Below are positions 15,948 to 24,456 of a DNA stretch of 36,374 bases, piece by piece. Source of the DNA: an uncultured Anaerobutyricum sp. (GTDB taxonomy: Bacteria > Bacillota > Clostridia > Lachnospirales > Lachnospiraceae). The DNA is taken from the NCBI GenBank assembly GCA_934317185.1, contig CAKREJ010000008.1, positions 1-36,374 on the forward strand, in the 5' to 3' direction. Both the position numbers and the translations under genes were made by a program. The notes under the pieces were generated by a model, which did no database searches, was not told the DNA's origin, and worked only from the letters and a program-made list of their open reading frames with translations. Position 1 is the stretch's first letter; each line of letters opens with the position of its first letter.

Positions 15948-17618
15948 TTGAGTAGCAAAGATACAAAAGAAACAAACGTACTTGCACAAGCATCCATATT
16001 GATGGTTGCAGGTATAGTAACAAGAATTATAGGAGTATTATATCGTAGTCCCGTAACAAGCATCATAGGTGATGAGGGTAATGGATATTACAGCATTGCC
16101 GTAAATATTTATACAATGATATTATTAGTATCGTCATACAGTATTCCAATGGCGGTTTCAAAAGTTGTTTCAGCAAAAATGGCAGTTCATCAATACAAAA
16201 ATGCACATAAGGTATTTAAATGTGCACTTATGTATGTTCTTGTAATAGGCGGTATTGCCAGTCTGATTACGTTCTTTGGGGCATCTGTTTTAATTCCCTC
16301 AAATCAGCCTAAGGCAATTCCTGTCCTTCGAATTTTAGCTCCAACTATCTTTTTCTCTGGTTTTCTTGGAGTTTTTCGAGGATATTTTCAAGCACACGGA
16401 ACAATGATTCCAACTTCACTTTCTCAAATTATCGAACAGGTTGCAAATGCCATAATAAGTATTGGTGCAGCACTGTTTTTCATTCATGCATTTGCAGGCG
16501 GGGATGCAGATAAAATTCCTGTATTTGGTGCTATGGGAAGTGCTGCTGGTATTGGTGCAGGAGTAGTAACTGGTTTATTGTTTATGCTGTTTATTTATTC
16601 CTGCAATAAAAAATATTTTAAAAGGGAACTTCAAAAGGATGATTCAGGTGTTGACAGTTCTTATAGAGACATTTTCAAAATTATCTTTATGATGGTCACT
16701 CCGGTAATATTAAGTACCTTTGTATATAATATCAGTACAGTAGTAGATCAGACTTTATTTATGGATGTTATGGGATTTAAAAGAATGAGTTCCGAGACTG
16801 CTGCCTCATTGTATGGTGTTTTTTCAGGAAAATACTGGGTTCTCATTAATGTTCCTATTGCACTTGCCAATTCTATGTCTACAGCAATGATTCCTGCGAT
16901 TTCCGGCAGTTACGAGAAGAAAAATTATAAAAAATGCAGGTTACATGTAAAAGAAGCAATTCATTTTACAATGGTTATCAGTATTCCGGCAGCAATTGGA
17001 ATGGGAGCACTTGCGTATCCAATCATGGAAGTGCTGTTTCCACAAAGAGCAACCATTGATCTTGCTGTAAGTATTTTACGTGCCGGTTGCATCAGTATTA
17101 TATTCTATGCATTGTCTACCGTAAGTAATGGTGTTTTACAGGGAATAGGAAAGGTAAATATTCCTCTTCGTAATGCGGCTGTATCTCTTGTACTACACGT
17201 TATAGCACTTACGCCGTTATTATATTTCACTAATTTGAATTTATATGCCCTTGTATTTGCGACAATGCTATACGCATTTCTTATGTGTTTACTGAATAAT
17301 TTAAGTGTCCGCAAATATCTGGGTTATCATCAGGAAATCAAAAAGACATTTTTTATTCCTCTAATATCTTCACTGATTATGGGAATTTTCTGTTATGTAT
17401 TTTATCAGGGAATTTATTTGATTTTATCAGGAATATTAGGCAGCTTTATTCATTTGAGAATTTTAGTATTTGTCTGTCTTATGATTTCTGTCGCATTTGC
17501 AGTTATAGTATATTTTGTACTTGTATTAAAATTAAAAGGAATTACAGAAACGGAACTTCGCAATTTTCCAAAAGGAAATATGCTTGTTAAAATGGCAAAG
17601 AAAAGTAAGTTATTATGA
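15948..17618 (+). CDS. MurJ/SpoVB-type polysaccharide or lipid II flippase, TTG start
   Basis: A 556-residue polytopic membrane protein of the MOP superfamily. It begins with ILMVAGIVTRIIGVLYR and GDEGNGYYSIAVNIYTMILL, the N-terminal signature shared by B. subtilis SpoVB and YtgP (MurJ). About 14 hydrophobic segments alternate with basic loops. Proteins of this group flip lipid-linked sugars such as lipid II across the membrane, for peptidoglycan, spore cortex or capsule. The TTG at 15948 is chosen because AAAGGTGG at 15933-15940 is 7 bases before it and no ATG exists until residue 19, inside the first helix. It has its own consensus promoter although it lies between purB and purA. Whether it is the MurJ or the SpoVB orthologue cannot be settled here. 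Confidence 0.85.
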   Translation: MSSKDTKETNVLAQASILMVAGIVTRIIGVLYRSPVTSIIGDEGNGYYSIAVNIYTMILLVSSYSIPMAVSKVVSAKMAVHQYKNAHKVFKCALMYVLVIGGIASLITFFGASVLIPSNQPKAIPVLRILAPTIFFSGFLGVFRGYFQAHGTMIPTSLSQIIEQVANAIISIGAALFFIHAFAGGDADKIPVFGAMGSAAGIGAGVVTGLLFMLFIYSCNKKYFKRELQKDDSGVDSSYRDIFKIIFMMVTPVILSTFVYNISTVVDQTLFMDVMGFKRMSSETAASLYGVFSGKYWVLINVPIALANSMSTAMIPAISGSYEKKNYKKCRLHVKEAIHFTMVISIPAAIGMGALAYPIMEVLFPQRATIDLAVSILRAGCISIIFYALSTVSNGVLQGIGKVNIPLRNAAVSLVLHVIALTPLLYFTNLNLYALVFATMLYAFLMCLLNNLSVRKYLGYHQEIKKTFFIPLISSLIMGIFCYVFYQGIYLILSGILGSFIHLRILVFVCLMISVAFAVIVYFVLVLKLKGITETELRNFPKGNMLVKMAKKSKLL

Positions 17619-17624
17619 TTATTC

Positions 17625-17653
17625 TTTACTTATAAAGGAAAGTAAGTTATAAT
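17625..17653 (+). promoter_or_regulatory. Predicted sigma-A promoter for purA
   Basis: TTTACT (17625-17630), 17-base spacer, TATAAT (17648-17653). It starts just after the flippase stop. The expected start near 17660 falls directly before the hairpin at 17663-17687. Confidence 0.6.
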
Positions 17654-17662
17654 TAGGATGTT

Positions 17663-17687
17663 TGGGTGTAGGGACAAGCCACACCCA
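17663..17687 (+). promoter_or_regulatory. Hairpin at the 5' end of the purA message
   Basis: TGGGTGT (17663-17669) pairs with ACACCCA (17681-17687) around an 11-base loop. No T-run follows, so it is not a terminator. It is placed at about +3 of the predicted transcript, like the hairpin at the flippase promoter. Confidence 0.45.
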
Positions 17688-17724
17688 CAAAAATAGTAAG
17701 TTTTAAGCTAGGAGGAATGAACTC

Positions 17725-19014
17725 ATGGTAAAAGCAATTGTAGGCGCAAACTGGGGAGATGAAGGTAAAGGTAAGATTACCGATATGCTCGCACAGGATT
17801 CTGATATTATTGTTCGTTTTCAGGGTGGTGCCAATGCAGGCCATACAATTATAAATGATTATGGAAAGTTTGCACTTCATACATTGCCATCAGGTATTTT
17901 TTATGATCATACAACAAGTATTATCGGTAATGGAGTAGCCTTAAACATACCTGTACTTTTTAACGAATTAAACGAAATAACTTCCAAAGGAGTACCTGCA
18001 CCTAAGATTTTAATTTCTGACCGTGCACAGATTGTAATGCCTTATCATATTCTTTTTGATGAATATGAAGAAGAACGTTTAGCCGGAAAGTCTTTCGGTT
18101 CTACTAAGTCTGGTATTGCTCCATTTTATTCTGATAAGTATGCTAAAATTGGTTTTCAGGTAAGCGAATTATTTGAAGACGAAGCAGAACTTAAAGAAAA
18201 GATTGAGCGTGTGATCGTACAGAAGAATATTTTATTAGAGCATCTTTATCATAAACCATTAATTGATACCGATGAACTGTATAATACATTAATGGAATAC
18301 AAAGAGATGATCGCTCCTTATGTATGTAACGTATCTGCTTACTTAGATAAGGCAATCAAAGAAGGAAAGAATATTTTATTAGAAGGACAGTTAGGAACAT
18401 TAAAAGATCCTGATCACGGAATTTACCCAATGGTAACATCCTCTTCTACATTAGCAGCATATGGAGCAATCGGTGCCGGTATCCCTCCATATGAGATCAA
18501 AAAAGTAGTCACTGTATGTAAAGCATACAGCAGTGCCGTAGGAGCAGGTGCATTCGTAAGTGAAATCTTTGGTGACGAAGCACAGGAACTTCGTGTTCGT
18601 GGTGGTGATGGTGGAGAATTTGGAGCTACAACCGGAAGACCAAGAAGAATGGGTTGGTTTGACTGTGTTGCTTCTAAGTACGGATGCCGTCTTCAGGGAA
18701 CAACAGATGTTGCATTTACAGTAGTCGATGTACTTGGATATCTCGATGAGATTCCTGTATGTACAGGTTATGAAATTGATGGGGAAGTAACAACAGAATT
18801 CCCTGTAACAAATCAGTTAGAAAAGGCAAAGCCTGTATTAGAGGTACTTCCGGGATGGAAATGCGATATTCGTGGAATTAAGAAATATGAAGACTTACCG
18901 GAGAATTGTCGTAAATATATTGAATTCGTAGAAGAACACATTGGTTATCCAATCACCATGGTTTCAAACGGTCCGGGAAGAGATGACATCATCTACCGTG
19001 GATTTGAGAAATAA
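17725..19014 (+). CDS. purA: Adenylosuccinate synthetase
   Basis: A 429-residue enzyme that makes adenylosuccinate from IMP, aspartate and GTP, the first AMP-specific step. The GTP-binding loop GANWGDEGKGK is at residues 7-17. GNGVALNIPVLF, the catalytic-loop signature QLGTLKDPDHGIYPMVTSS, and GATTGRPRRMGW are all present. The length is typical. TAGGAGGAATG lies 9 bases before the ATG. Its partner PurB is encoded about 3 kb upstream, separated by the flippase. The glycosyltransferase starts 24 bases downstream, so purA may be the lead gene of a purA-GT2-NusG_II transcript. Confidence 0.97.
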   Translation: MVKAIVGANWGDEGKGKITDMLAQDSDIIVRFQGGANAGHTIINDYGKFALHTLPSGIFYDHTTSIIGNGVALNIPVLFNELNEITSKGVPAPKILISDRAQIVMPYHILFDEYEEERLAGKSFGSTKSGIAPFYSDKYAKIGFQVSELFEDEAELKEKIERVIVQKNILLEHLYHKPLIDTDELYNTLMEYKEMIAPYVCNVSAYLDKAIKEGKNILLEGQLGTLKDPDHGIYPMVTSSSTLAAYGAIGAGIPPYEIKKVVTVCKAYSSAVGAGAFVSEIFGDEAQELRVRGGDGGEFGATTGRPRRMGWFDCVASKYGCRLQGTTDVAFTVVDVLGYLDEIPVCTGYEIDGEVTTEFPVTNQLEKAKPVLEVLPGWKCDIRGIKKYEDLPENCRKYIEFVEEHIGYPITMVSNGPGRDDIIYRGFEK

Positions 19015-19038
19015 TACGGATACCAAAGGAGGTAATTC

Positions 19039-20061
19039 ATGAAGATCCTGACAATTGCAATTCCAAGTTACAATTCTATGGATTATATGAGAAACTGTAT
19101 TGAAAGTCTTCTTCTGGGTGGAGAAGATGTGGAAATATTGATTGTTGATGATGGTTCAAAAGATGATACTCCTGCAATTGCGGATGAATACCAGGCAAAA
19201 TATCCTGGTATCGTCCGTGCAATTCATCAGGAAAATGGTGGTCATGGCGAGGCGGTGAATGCCGGACTTCGAAATGCAACCGGTTTCTTTTATAAAGTAG
19301 TAGATAGCGATGATTGGGTAGATGGGGAATCTTATCAGAAGATACTTGCTTTTTTAAAAGAGGCGGTAACGGAAGAGGAACCGCTTGATATGCTCCTTTC
19401 TAATTATGTATATGAAAAGGTTGGAGCTAAACATAAGAAAGTGATTCAATATCATTCTATCTTGCCAGAGAATCGTTATTTTGGATGGGATGAGATTGGA
19501 CATTTTCATGCCAGTCAGAATATTTTAATGCATTCGGTAATTTACCGCACAGAACTGCTTCGGAGTTTTCATTTTGAATTACCAAAACATACATTTTATG
19601 TAGATAATATTTTTGTGTATTGGCCATTGCCATATGTAAAAAAGATGTATTATCTTGATGTGGATTTTTATCGATATTTTATTGGTCGTGATGATCAGTC
19701 TGTCAATGAAACTGTTATGATTTCAAGAATAGATCAGCAGATTCGAGTGAATAAAATTATGATAGATCTTTACGCAAAGCATGAAACGACCCTTTCCTGC
19801 CCACAGCTTAAAGAATATATGCTTCATTATCTTGAAACGATTCAGATGGTAACTTCTGTACTTTTGATGAAGATGAATACACCGGAATCAGAAAAGCTAA
19901 GAGATGATTTATGGCATTATCTTGAGGAAAAAACACCAGCAGGTTATAAAGCACTGAAAAGTTCAGTTCTTGGAAAGTTTTCTAAGTCCCACAATAAGCT
20001 AAGTCATAAGCTCACAATGGGAGGGTATAAGATTGCTCAAAAATGGATCGGATTTAACTAA
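19039..20061 (+). CDS. Family 2 glycosyltransferase
   Basis: A 340-residue GT-A-fold protein. It opens with LTIAIPSYNSMDYMRNCIESLL. The nucleotide-binding VDDGSKDDT is near residues 38-46, and the metal-binding DXD-type motif VVDSDDWVD is near 90-98. These transfer a sugar from a nucleotide donor at the cytoplasmic face of the membrane. No membrane segment is evident. The donor and acceptor cannot be inferred; proximity to a lipid-linked-sugar flippase suggests envelope polysaccharide. AAAGGAGG precedes the ATG. The 3' end overlaps the next gene by 29 bases. Confidence 0.88.
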   Translation: MKILTIAIPSYNSMDYMRNCIESLLLGGEDVEILIVDDGSKDDTPAIADEYQAKYPGIVRAIHQENGGHGEAVNAGLRNATGFFYKVVDSDDWVDGESYQKILAFLKEAVTEEEPLDMLLSNYVYEKVGAKHKKVIQYHSILPENRYFGWDEIGHFHASQNILMHSVIYRTELLRSFHFELPKHTFYVDNIFVYWPLPYVKKMYYLDVDFYRYFIGRDDQSVNETVMISRIDQQIRVNKIMIDLYAKHETTLSCPQLKEYMLHYLETIQMVTSVLLMKMNTPESEKLRDDLWHYLEEKTPAGYKALKSSVLGKFSKSHNKLSHKLTMGGYKIAQKWIGFN

Positions 20062-20440
20062 AAAGTCGTATAAGAATGATGTTTTTCTGATTTTATTTTT
20101 CCTGATCATTGGACTGGTAACCTTTTCTTTTATGCAGCTACATGGCAAAAGTGGAGCTTTGGTAAGGGTTCGTGTGAATAATAAAGAATTTGGAAGTTAT
20201 TCTTTAAATAAAAATCAGACGATTCGTATTAGAGAAGATGACTGGGAGAATATTCTTGAAATAAAGAATGGGAAAGCCAGTATGGTCAAAGCCGACTGTC
20301 CAGATAAGATTTGTGTAAATCATGCTGCAATCAGTAAAAAGGGTGAGACCATTGTATGTCTTCCACATAAGGTCGTTATTGAAGTCATAGATCAGGACGG
20401 AATAAAGAAAGAAGACTCGATAGATATTATCAGCAAGTAG
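20033..20440 (+). CDS. NusG-domain-II membrane-anchored protein, TTG start
   Basis: A 135-residue protein with a single membrane segment at about 16-36 and an external domain of about 95 residues. VRVRVNNKEFGSYSLNKNQTI, then KADCPDKICVNHAAISKKG and IVCLPHKVVIEV, are the conserved blocks of the NusG_II family, including its Cys-Pro-Asp-x-x-Cys and Cys-Leu-Pro-His motifs. It is not a NusG transcription factor. The TTG at 20033 is supported by GGGAGGG at 20019-20025, 7 bases upstream. It overlaps the glycosyltransferase end by 29 bases. In other Firmicutes this family is often near Rnf or flavin-related genes, and rnfC follows here after 326 bases. Function unknown. Confidence 0.8.
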   Translation: MLKNGSDLTKKSYKNDVFLILFFLIIGLVTFSFMQLHGKSGALVRVRVNNKEFGSYSLNKNQTIRIREDDWENILEIKNGKASMVKADCPDKICVNHAAISKKGETIVCLPHKVVIEVIDQDGIKKEDSIDIISK

Positions 20441-20465
20441 TTAAAAATGATATAATTTATTATTT

Positions 20466-20520
20466 AACAATAATATAGTGTATTGAATACAATATTGTTC
20501 TATTTCAAATACAGTATTGT
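20466..20520. promoter_or_regulatory. Twin palindromes, operator-like
   Basis: ATACAATATTGT (20487-20498) and ATACAGTATTGT (20509-20520) are near-identical. Each is centred on a palindrome, and they are 22 bases apart, about two helical turns. TGTAT-TGA-ATACA (from about 20479) and AACAATA/TATTGTT overlap the first copy and can fold into a hairpin. The pattern resembles a site for a dimeric regulator. No regulator can be named; it is not the Rex box. Confidence 0.4.
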
Positions 20521-20586
20521 AAAACTAAACAAAATACTACTCGAATAATCGTATAAAAGCGAATTTTGTTTGTGTATATTAGGATA

Positions 20587-20643
20587 AATGACAAAGTTAT
20601 CAATCGTTAAAAATGTGACGATTCTTGATTTTGTCATTTTTTT
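20587..20643 (+). terminator. Intrinsic terminator between NusG_II gene and rnfC
   Basis: AATGACAAA (20587-20595) pairs with TTTGTCATT (20630-20638). ATCAA then pairs with TTGAT, and TCGT with ACGA, with two 3-base bulges. The loop is TAAAAATGTG, and seven T follow (20637-20643). Confidence 0.8.
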
Positions 20644-20687
20644 CTTATATTATATAGAATGAATTTTATATCAAATTTGAAATGCTT

Positions 20688-20716
20688 TTGTAAGAATCTA
20701 TGCGAAAACTTACGAT
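20688..20716 (+). promoter_or_regulatory. Predicted promoter for the rnf operon
   Basis: TTGTAA (20688-20693), 17-base spacer, TACGAT (20711-20716), 50 bases before rnfC and downstream of the terminator. Both boxes match 4 of 6 or better, so this is moderate evidence. Confidence 0.45.
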
Positions 20717-20766
20717 ATTGTGCATGAACTATTTGATTTAAAAAATTTTAGAAAGAAGGTAAAAAA

Positions 20767-22080
20767 ATGGGACTACTAACATTTAAAGGTGGCCTTCATC
20801 CGTATGATGGTAAAGAGTTAAGTAAAGATAAACCAATTACTGAATATTTACCACAGGGAGAGCTGGTATACCCTTTAAGTCAGCACATTGGTGCTCCTGC
20901 CGTTGCCTGTGTAAAAAAAGGTGACAGAGTATTAGTCGGTCAGAAAATTGCGGAGGCTGGAGGATTTGTTTCTGCCAACATTTATAGCTCTGTTTCTGGA
21001 ACGGTAAAGAAGATTGAACCAAGAATGACAGTTTCTGGTAACAAAGTGAACTCTATTGTTATAGAGAACGATGGAGAATATGAGGCTGTTTCTTTTCAAC
21101 CAGTAACAGAAAAAACAAACGAAGCGATTATCAACGCTGTAAAAGAAGCAGGTATTGTCGGACTTGGCGGTGCCGGTTTTCCTACGCATGTAAAGCTGTC
21201 TCCAAAGGAACCGGAGAAAATCGATACGATCATTATTAATGCTGCAGAATGTGAGCCTTATATCACAGCAGATTATCGTTGTATGATGGAAATTCCTGAA
21301 CAGCTTATCTCTGGTCTTAATATTATGCTTTCCTTATTCCCTAAGGCAAAGGGTGTGATTGGAATTGAAGATAATAAGCCAGAAGCGATTGCTAAGTTGA
21401 CAGAAATGTGTAAAAGCGAGAGCCGTATTGAAGTGGCTGCATTAAAGACAAAGTACCCACAGGGTGCAGAGCGTTCTTTAATCTTTGCTGTAACAGGTCG
21501 TGCGATCAATTCTTCCATGCTTCCGGCAGATGCAGGATGCATTGTGGATAATGTTGCAACAGCTATTGCAATTCATGAAGCAATTACTCTCGGCAAACCA
21601 CTTTATGAGAGAGTAGTAACCGTAACAGGAGATGCCATTAAAAATCCTGGTAACTTCAAGGTGAAAAATGGAACAAATGCTGCAGAATTAGTAGAAGCGG
21701 CAGGCGGATTTAAGACTCAGCCTGAAAAAGTAATTTCTGGTGGACCTATGATGGGTATGGCTTTATCTACATTAGATGTTCCTTGTGCTAAGACATTCTC
21801 TTCTCTTTTATGCTTTACAAAAGATGAAGTAGCTGCCTGTGAACCAAGTAACTGTATCCGTTGTGGACGCTGTATTTCCGTATGTCCTGCTGGTCTGATG
21901 CCTACAAAGCTTTCAGAAATCGCAGATCATGGTGATTTCGCATTATTTGATGAATTAAACGGATGTGAATGTGTTGAGTGTGGATGTTGTTCTTACATCT
22001 GCCCGGCAAAGAGAAGATTAACCCAGTCTATGAAGACCGGTCGTCGTGAGGCGATGGCTCTTCGCAGAAAGAAGAAATAA
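20767..22080 (+). CDS. rnfC: Rnf complex subunit C (NADH-binding, 4Fe-4S)
   Basis: A 437-residue peripheral cytoplasmic subunit that exchanges electrons with NAD+. FKGGLHPYDGKELSKDKPI is the N-terminal family signature. GLGGAGFPTHVKL is the glycine-rich FMN/NADH-binding loop. Two [4Fe-4S] motifs lie at CIRCGRCISVCPAG (from about residue 364) and CVECGCCSYICPA (from about 402). It is short, like other Clostridial RnfC, and lacks the long repeat tail of enterobacterial RnfC. It is the first gene of the order C-D-G-E-A-B, the arrangement known from Clostridia and Acetobacterium, where the complex couples ferredoxin oxidation to ion export. Confidence 0.95.
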   Translation: MGLLTFKGGLHPYDGKELSKDKPITEYLPQGELVYPLSQHIGAPAVACVKKGDRVLVGQKIAEAGGFVSANIYSSVSGTVKKIEPRMTVSGNKVNSIVIENDGEYEAVSFQPVTEKTNEAIINAVKEAGIVGLGGAGFPTHVKLSPKEPEKIDTIIINAAECEPYITADYRCMMEIPEQLISGLNIMLSLFPKAKGVIGIEDNKPEAIAKLTEMCKSESRIEVAALKTKYPQGAERSLIFAVTGRAINSSMLPADAGCIVDNVATAIAIHEAITLGKPLYERVVTVTGDAIKNPGNFKVKNGTNAAELVEAAGGFKTQPEKVISGGPMMGMALSTLDVPCAKTFSSLLCFTKDEVAACEPSNCIRCGRCISVCPAGLMPTKLSEIADHGDFALFDELNGCECVECGCCSYICPAKRRLTQSMKTGRREAMALRRKKK

Positions 22081-22099
22081 CATAAGGAGAGGTGAAAAA

Positions 22100-23053
22100 A
22101 TGAACGAACAATTATATAACGTATCAGCCAATCCTCATGTAAGGGATAAGGCTTCTACACATAGCATTATGCTTGATGTAATTATCGCCCTTCTTCCAGC
22201 AACATTATTTGGTTTCTGGAACTTTGGAGTAAAGGCGATCATTAATACAGTAATCTGTATTGCTGTCTGTGTTCTTGCAGAATATGTATGGCAGCGCTGT
22301 ATGCATCAAAAGATTACAATTAAAGACTGCAGTGCAGCACTTACCGGTTTATTATTAGCATTAAACCTTCCACCGGAAGTACCATTCTGGATTCCTGTTA
22401 TCGGTGGCTTATTTGCAATCATCGTTGTAAAACAGCTTTTTGGTGGATTAGGCCAGAACTTTATGAACCCTGCACTTGGAGCACGTTGTTTCTTATTAAT
22501 TTCTTTTGCAGGAATTATGACAAACTTTTCCTATAACGGATTTGGTGGAAGCTTTGATGCGACAACAAGTGCAACTCCTCTTGCTGCATTAAAGGCAGGA
22601 GAAGTTGTAAACTTAAAGGCAATGTTCCTCGGTAACACTGCTGGTACAATTGGTGAAACATCTGCACTTTTACTGATCGTTGGTGGTGTATACTTAATTG
22701 CAAAGAAGATCATCAGTTGGAGAATTCCAGTATGCTATATCGTTACACTTGGTCTTTTTGTTCTCCTTTTCGGTGGACATGGATTTGATATGACATATCT
22801 TGCAGAACAGTTATGTGGTGGTGGATTAATGCTTGGTGCGTTCTTCATGGCTACAGACTACGTTACATCTCCAATTACACCAAAGGGACAGATTGTATTT
22901 GGTATCTTACTTGGTATCCTGACAGGAATCTTCCGTTTATTCGGTGGTTCTGCAGAGGGAGTTTCCTATGCGATTATCTTCTGTAACCTGTTAGTACCAT
23001 TAATTGAAAGAGTTACAACTCCTACCGCATTTGGAAAAGGAGGTAAGAAATAA
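22100..23053 (+). CDS. rnfD: Rnf complex subunit D (membrane, covalent FMN)
   Basis: A 317-residue polytopic membrane subunit. It begins MNEQLYNVSANPHVRDKAST, a typical start. TSATPLAAL includes T159, the position that carries phosphoester-linked FMN in RnfD/NqrB. GPRG-type and NPALGARCFLL segments are also seen. The ATG at 22100 is chosen: AGGAGAGG at 22085-22092 precedes it, and a frame extending back to 22046 would lie within rnfC. Its stop overlaps the rnfG start by one base (TAATG). Confidence 0.95.
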   Translation: MNEQLYNVSANPHVRDKASTHSIMLDVIIALLPATLFGFWNFGVKAIINTVICIAVCVLAEYVWQRCMHQKITIKDCSAALTGLLLALNLPPEVPFWIPVIGGLFAIIVVKQLFGGLGQNFMNPALGARCFLLISFAGIMTNFSYNGFGGSFDATTSATPLAALKAGEVVNLKAMFLGNTAGTIGETSALLLIVGGVYLIAKKIISWRIPVCYIVTLGLFVLLFGGHGFDMTYLAEQLCGGGLMLGAFFMATDYVTSPITPKGQIVFGILLGILTGIFRLFGGSAEGVSYAIIFCNLLVPLIERVTTPTAFGKGGKK

Positions 23054-23682
23054 TGAATTCTTTAATAAAAGATGCTTTAAAACTCGTTATTATTACTGTT
23101 GTTGCAGGTCTTGTTCTTGGTGCAGTATATGGAATCACAAAGAAGCCTATCGCTGATCAGGAAGCAAAGGCACAGATGGAAGCATATAAGGCTGTATTTC
23201 CAAAAGCAAGTGATTTCAAGGATGTTGACGGATTCTCTGAGGAAGCCGCATCTAAAGTAATCGCAGCAAATAAAAATCCAATTGATGGACACGACAGTGA
23301 TGTAATTTCTTCCGCAGTAGAAGCAGTTGATGCTTCCGGAGAAGCACTTGGTTATATCTTCAATATTACAACTTCTAAAGGATATGGTGGAGATATTCAG
23401 CTTACGGTTGGTATTCAGTCTGATGGTACAGTAAGCGGATATTCTGTACTCTCTATCAGTGAGACAGCCGGTCTTGGTATGAAAGCTAAAGATGACCCAA
23501 GCTGGGGAAAACAGTTCGCCGGTAAAAAAGTAGAATCTTTCTCCGTTGTAAAAGATGGTTCCGGTTCAGGAGACGATGCAAAGATTGATGCCATTTCCGG
23601 TGCAACAATCACAAGTAAAGCCGTTACTGGTGCTATGAATAGCTGTCTTGCTTATTTCCAGTCAATAGAAGGAGGTAACTAA
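23053..23682 (+). CDS. rnfG: Rnf complex subunit G (covalent FMN)
   Basis: A 209-residue subunit with one N-terminal membrane helix (about 8-28) and an extracytoplasmic FMN-binding domain. DAISGATITSKAV contains S-G-A-T, with T185 as the flavinylated Thr. GYGGDIQLTVGI and SETAGLGMKA are family blocks. An ApbE-type flavin transferase is needed to load the FMN and is not in the window. AAAGGAGG precedes the ATG, which overlaps the rnfD stop. Confidence 0.95.
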   Translation: MNSLIKDALKLVIITVVAGLVLGAVYGITKKPIADQEAKAQMEAYKAVFPKASDFKDVDGFSEEAASKVIAANKNPIDGHDSDVISSAVEAVDASGEALGYIFNITTSKGYGGDIQLTVGIQSDGTVSGYSVLSISETAGLGMKAKDDPSWGKQFAGKKVESFSVVKDGSGSGDDAKIDAISGATITSKAVTGAMNSCLAYFQSIEGGN

Positions 23683-23683
23683 G

Positions 23684-24442
23684 ATGAAAAATAATAGTGC
23701 TTTAGAAAGACTTTATAATGGTATTATCAAAGAGAATCCTACCTTAGTTCTTATCTTAGGTATGTGTCCTACTCTTGCGGTAACAACATCTGCAATCAAT
23801 GGTGCAGGTATGGGACTTTCTACAACTGTAGTATTAATGTTCTCTAATATGATCATCTCTATTCTCCGTAATTTTATTCCGGATAGAGTTCGTATCCCTG
23901 GATATATTGTAATTATTGCATCCTTAGTTACAGTAGTGCAGTTCCTTTTACAAGGTTATGTACCGGCATTAAACGATGCTCTTGGTGTATATATTCCATT
24001 GATCGTAGTTAACTGTATTATTTTAGGTCGTGCAGAATCTTACGCAAGTAAGAATGGTCCGGTTTCCTCTTTCTTTGATGGACTTGGAATGGGACTTGGA
24101 TTTACAGTATCCCTTACTATTTTAGGTGCTTTCCGTGAATTACTTGGTGCGGGAACAATTTTTGGAAAGACTGTTTTAGCAGAATCTTTCTATACACCAA
24201 TTACTATTTTCATTCTTGCACCTGGTGCCTTCTTTGTACTTGCCTGCTTAGTAGCTGCAAGAAACAAGATCATGAACCGTAAAGTAAAGAATGGTGAAAT
24301 GGAAGAGATACCAGCAGGTTGTGGCGACTGCTCTTCCTGTGGTAACTCCTGCTGTTCTAGTAAAAGTTTCTTTGATATGTCTGTAGACAATAAAAAAGAA
24401 GAAACAAAAACAGCTTCTGATGAGAATACAGAGAATAAATAG
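23684..24442 (+). CDS. rnfE: Rnf complex subunit E with Cys-rich tail
   Basis: A 252-residue membrane subunit. Six hydrophobic segments fill about 20-195 and include NPTLVLILGMCPTLAVTTSA and VVNCIILGRAESYAS, whose cysteines match the membrane [2Fe-2S] site shared by RnfA and RnfE. After the last helix, a tail of about 55 residues carries C213, C216, C219, C223 and C224 (GCGDCSSCGNSCCSS), then a charged end. Enterobacterial RnfE (about 230) lacks this cluster. The tail could bind metal or an extra Fe-S centre; that is inference. GGAGG precedes the ATG, one base after rnfG. Confidence 0.93.
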   Translation: MKNNSALERLYNGIIKENPTLVLILGMCPTLAVTTSAINGAGMGLSTTVVLMFSNMIISILRNFIPDRVRIPGYIVIIASLVTVVQFLLQGYVPALNDALGVYIPLIVVNCIILGRAESYASKNGPVSSFFDGLGMGLGFTVSLTILGAFRELLGAGTIFGKTVLAESFYTPITIFILAPGAFFVLACLVAARNKIMNRKVKNGEMEEIPAGCGDCSSCGNSCCSSKSFFDMSVDNKKEETKTASDENTENK

Positions 24443-24456
24443 AAAGGGGAAGGATT

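Larger units (their letters stand above)
20441..20766 (+). other. 326-base regulatory intergenic region upstream of rnf
   Basis: AT-rich, without a credible gene. It holds, in order: a hairpin-forming stretch with twin palindromes (20466-20520), an intrinsic terminator (20587-20643), and a predicted promoter (20688-20716), then an AGAAGG ribosome-binding site before rnfC. The terminator is 147 bases beyond the NusG_II stop, so either the upstream message has a long 3' end or a short RNA is made here. Confidence 0.6.

Noticed and set aside
20466..20520. Rex-type redox operator before rnf
   Set aside because: The palindromes (ACAATATTGT) do not fit TTGTTAANNNNTTAACAA or TTGTGANNNNNNTCACAA.
20740..20760. 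Possible CodY box before rnfC (AATTTTAGAAAGAAG)
   Set aside because: It lacks the central C and half of the palindrome; the purine-rich part is better explained as the ribosome-binding site.
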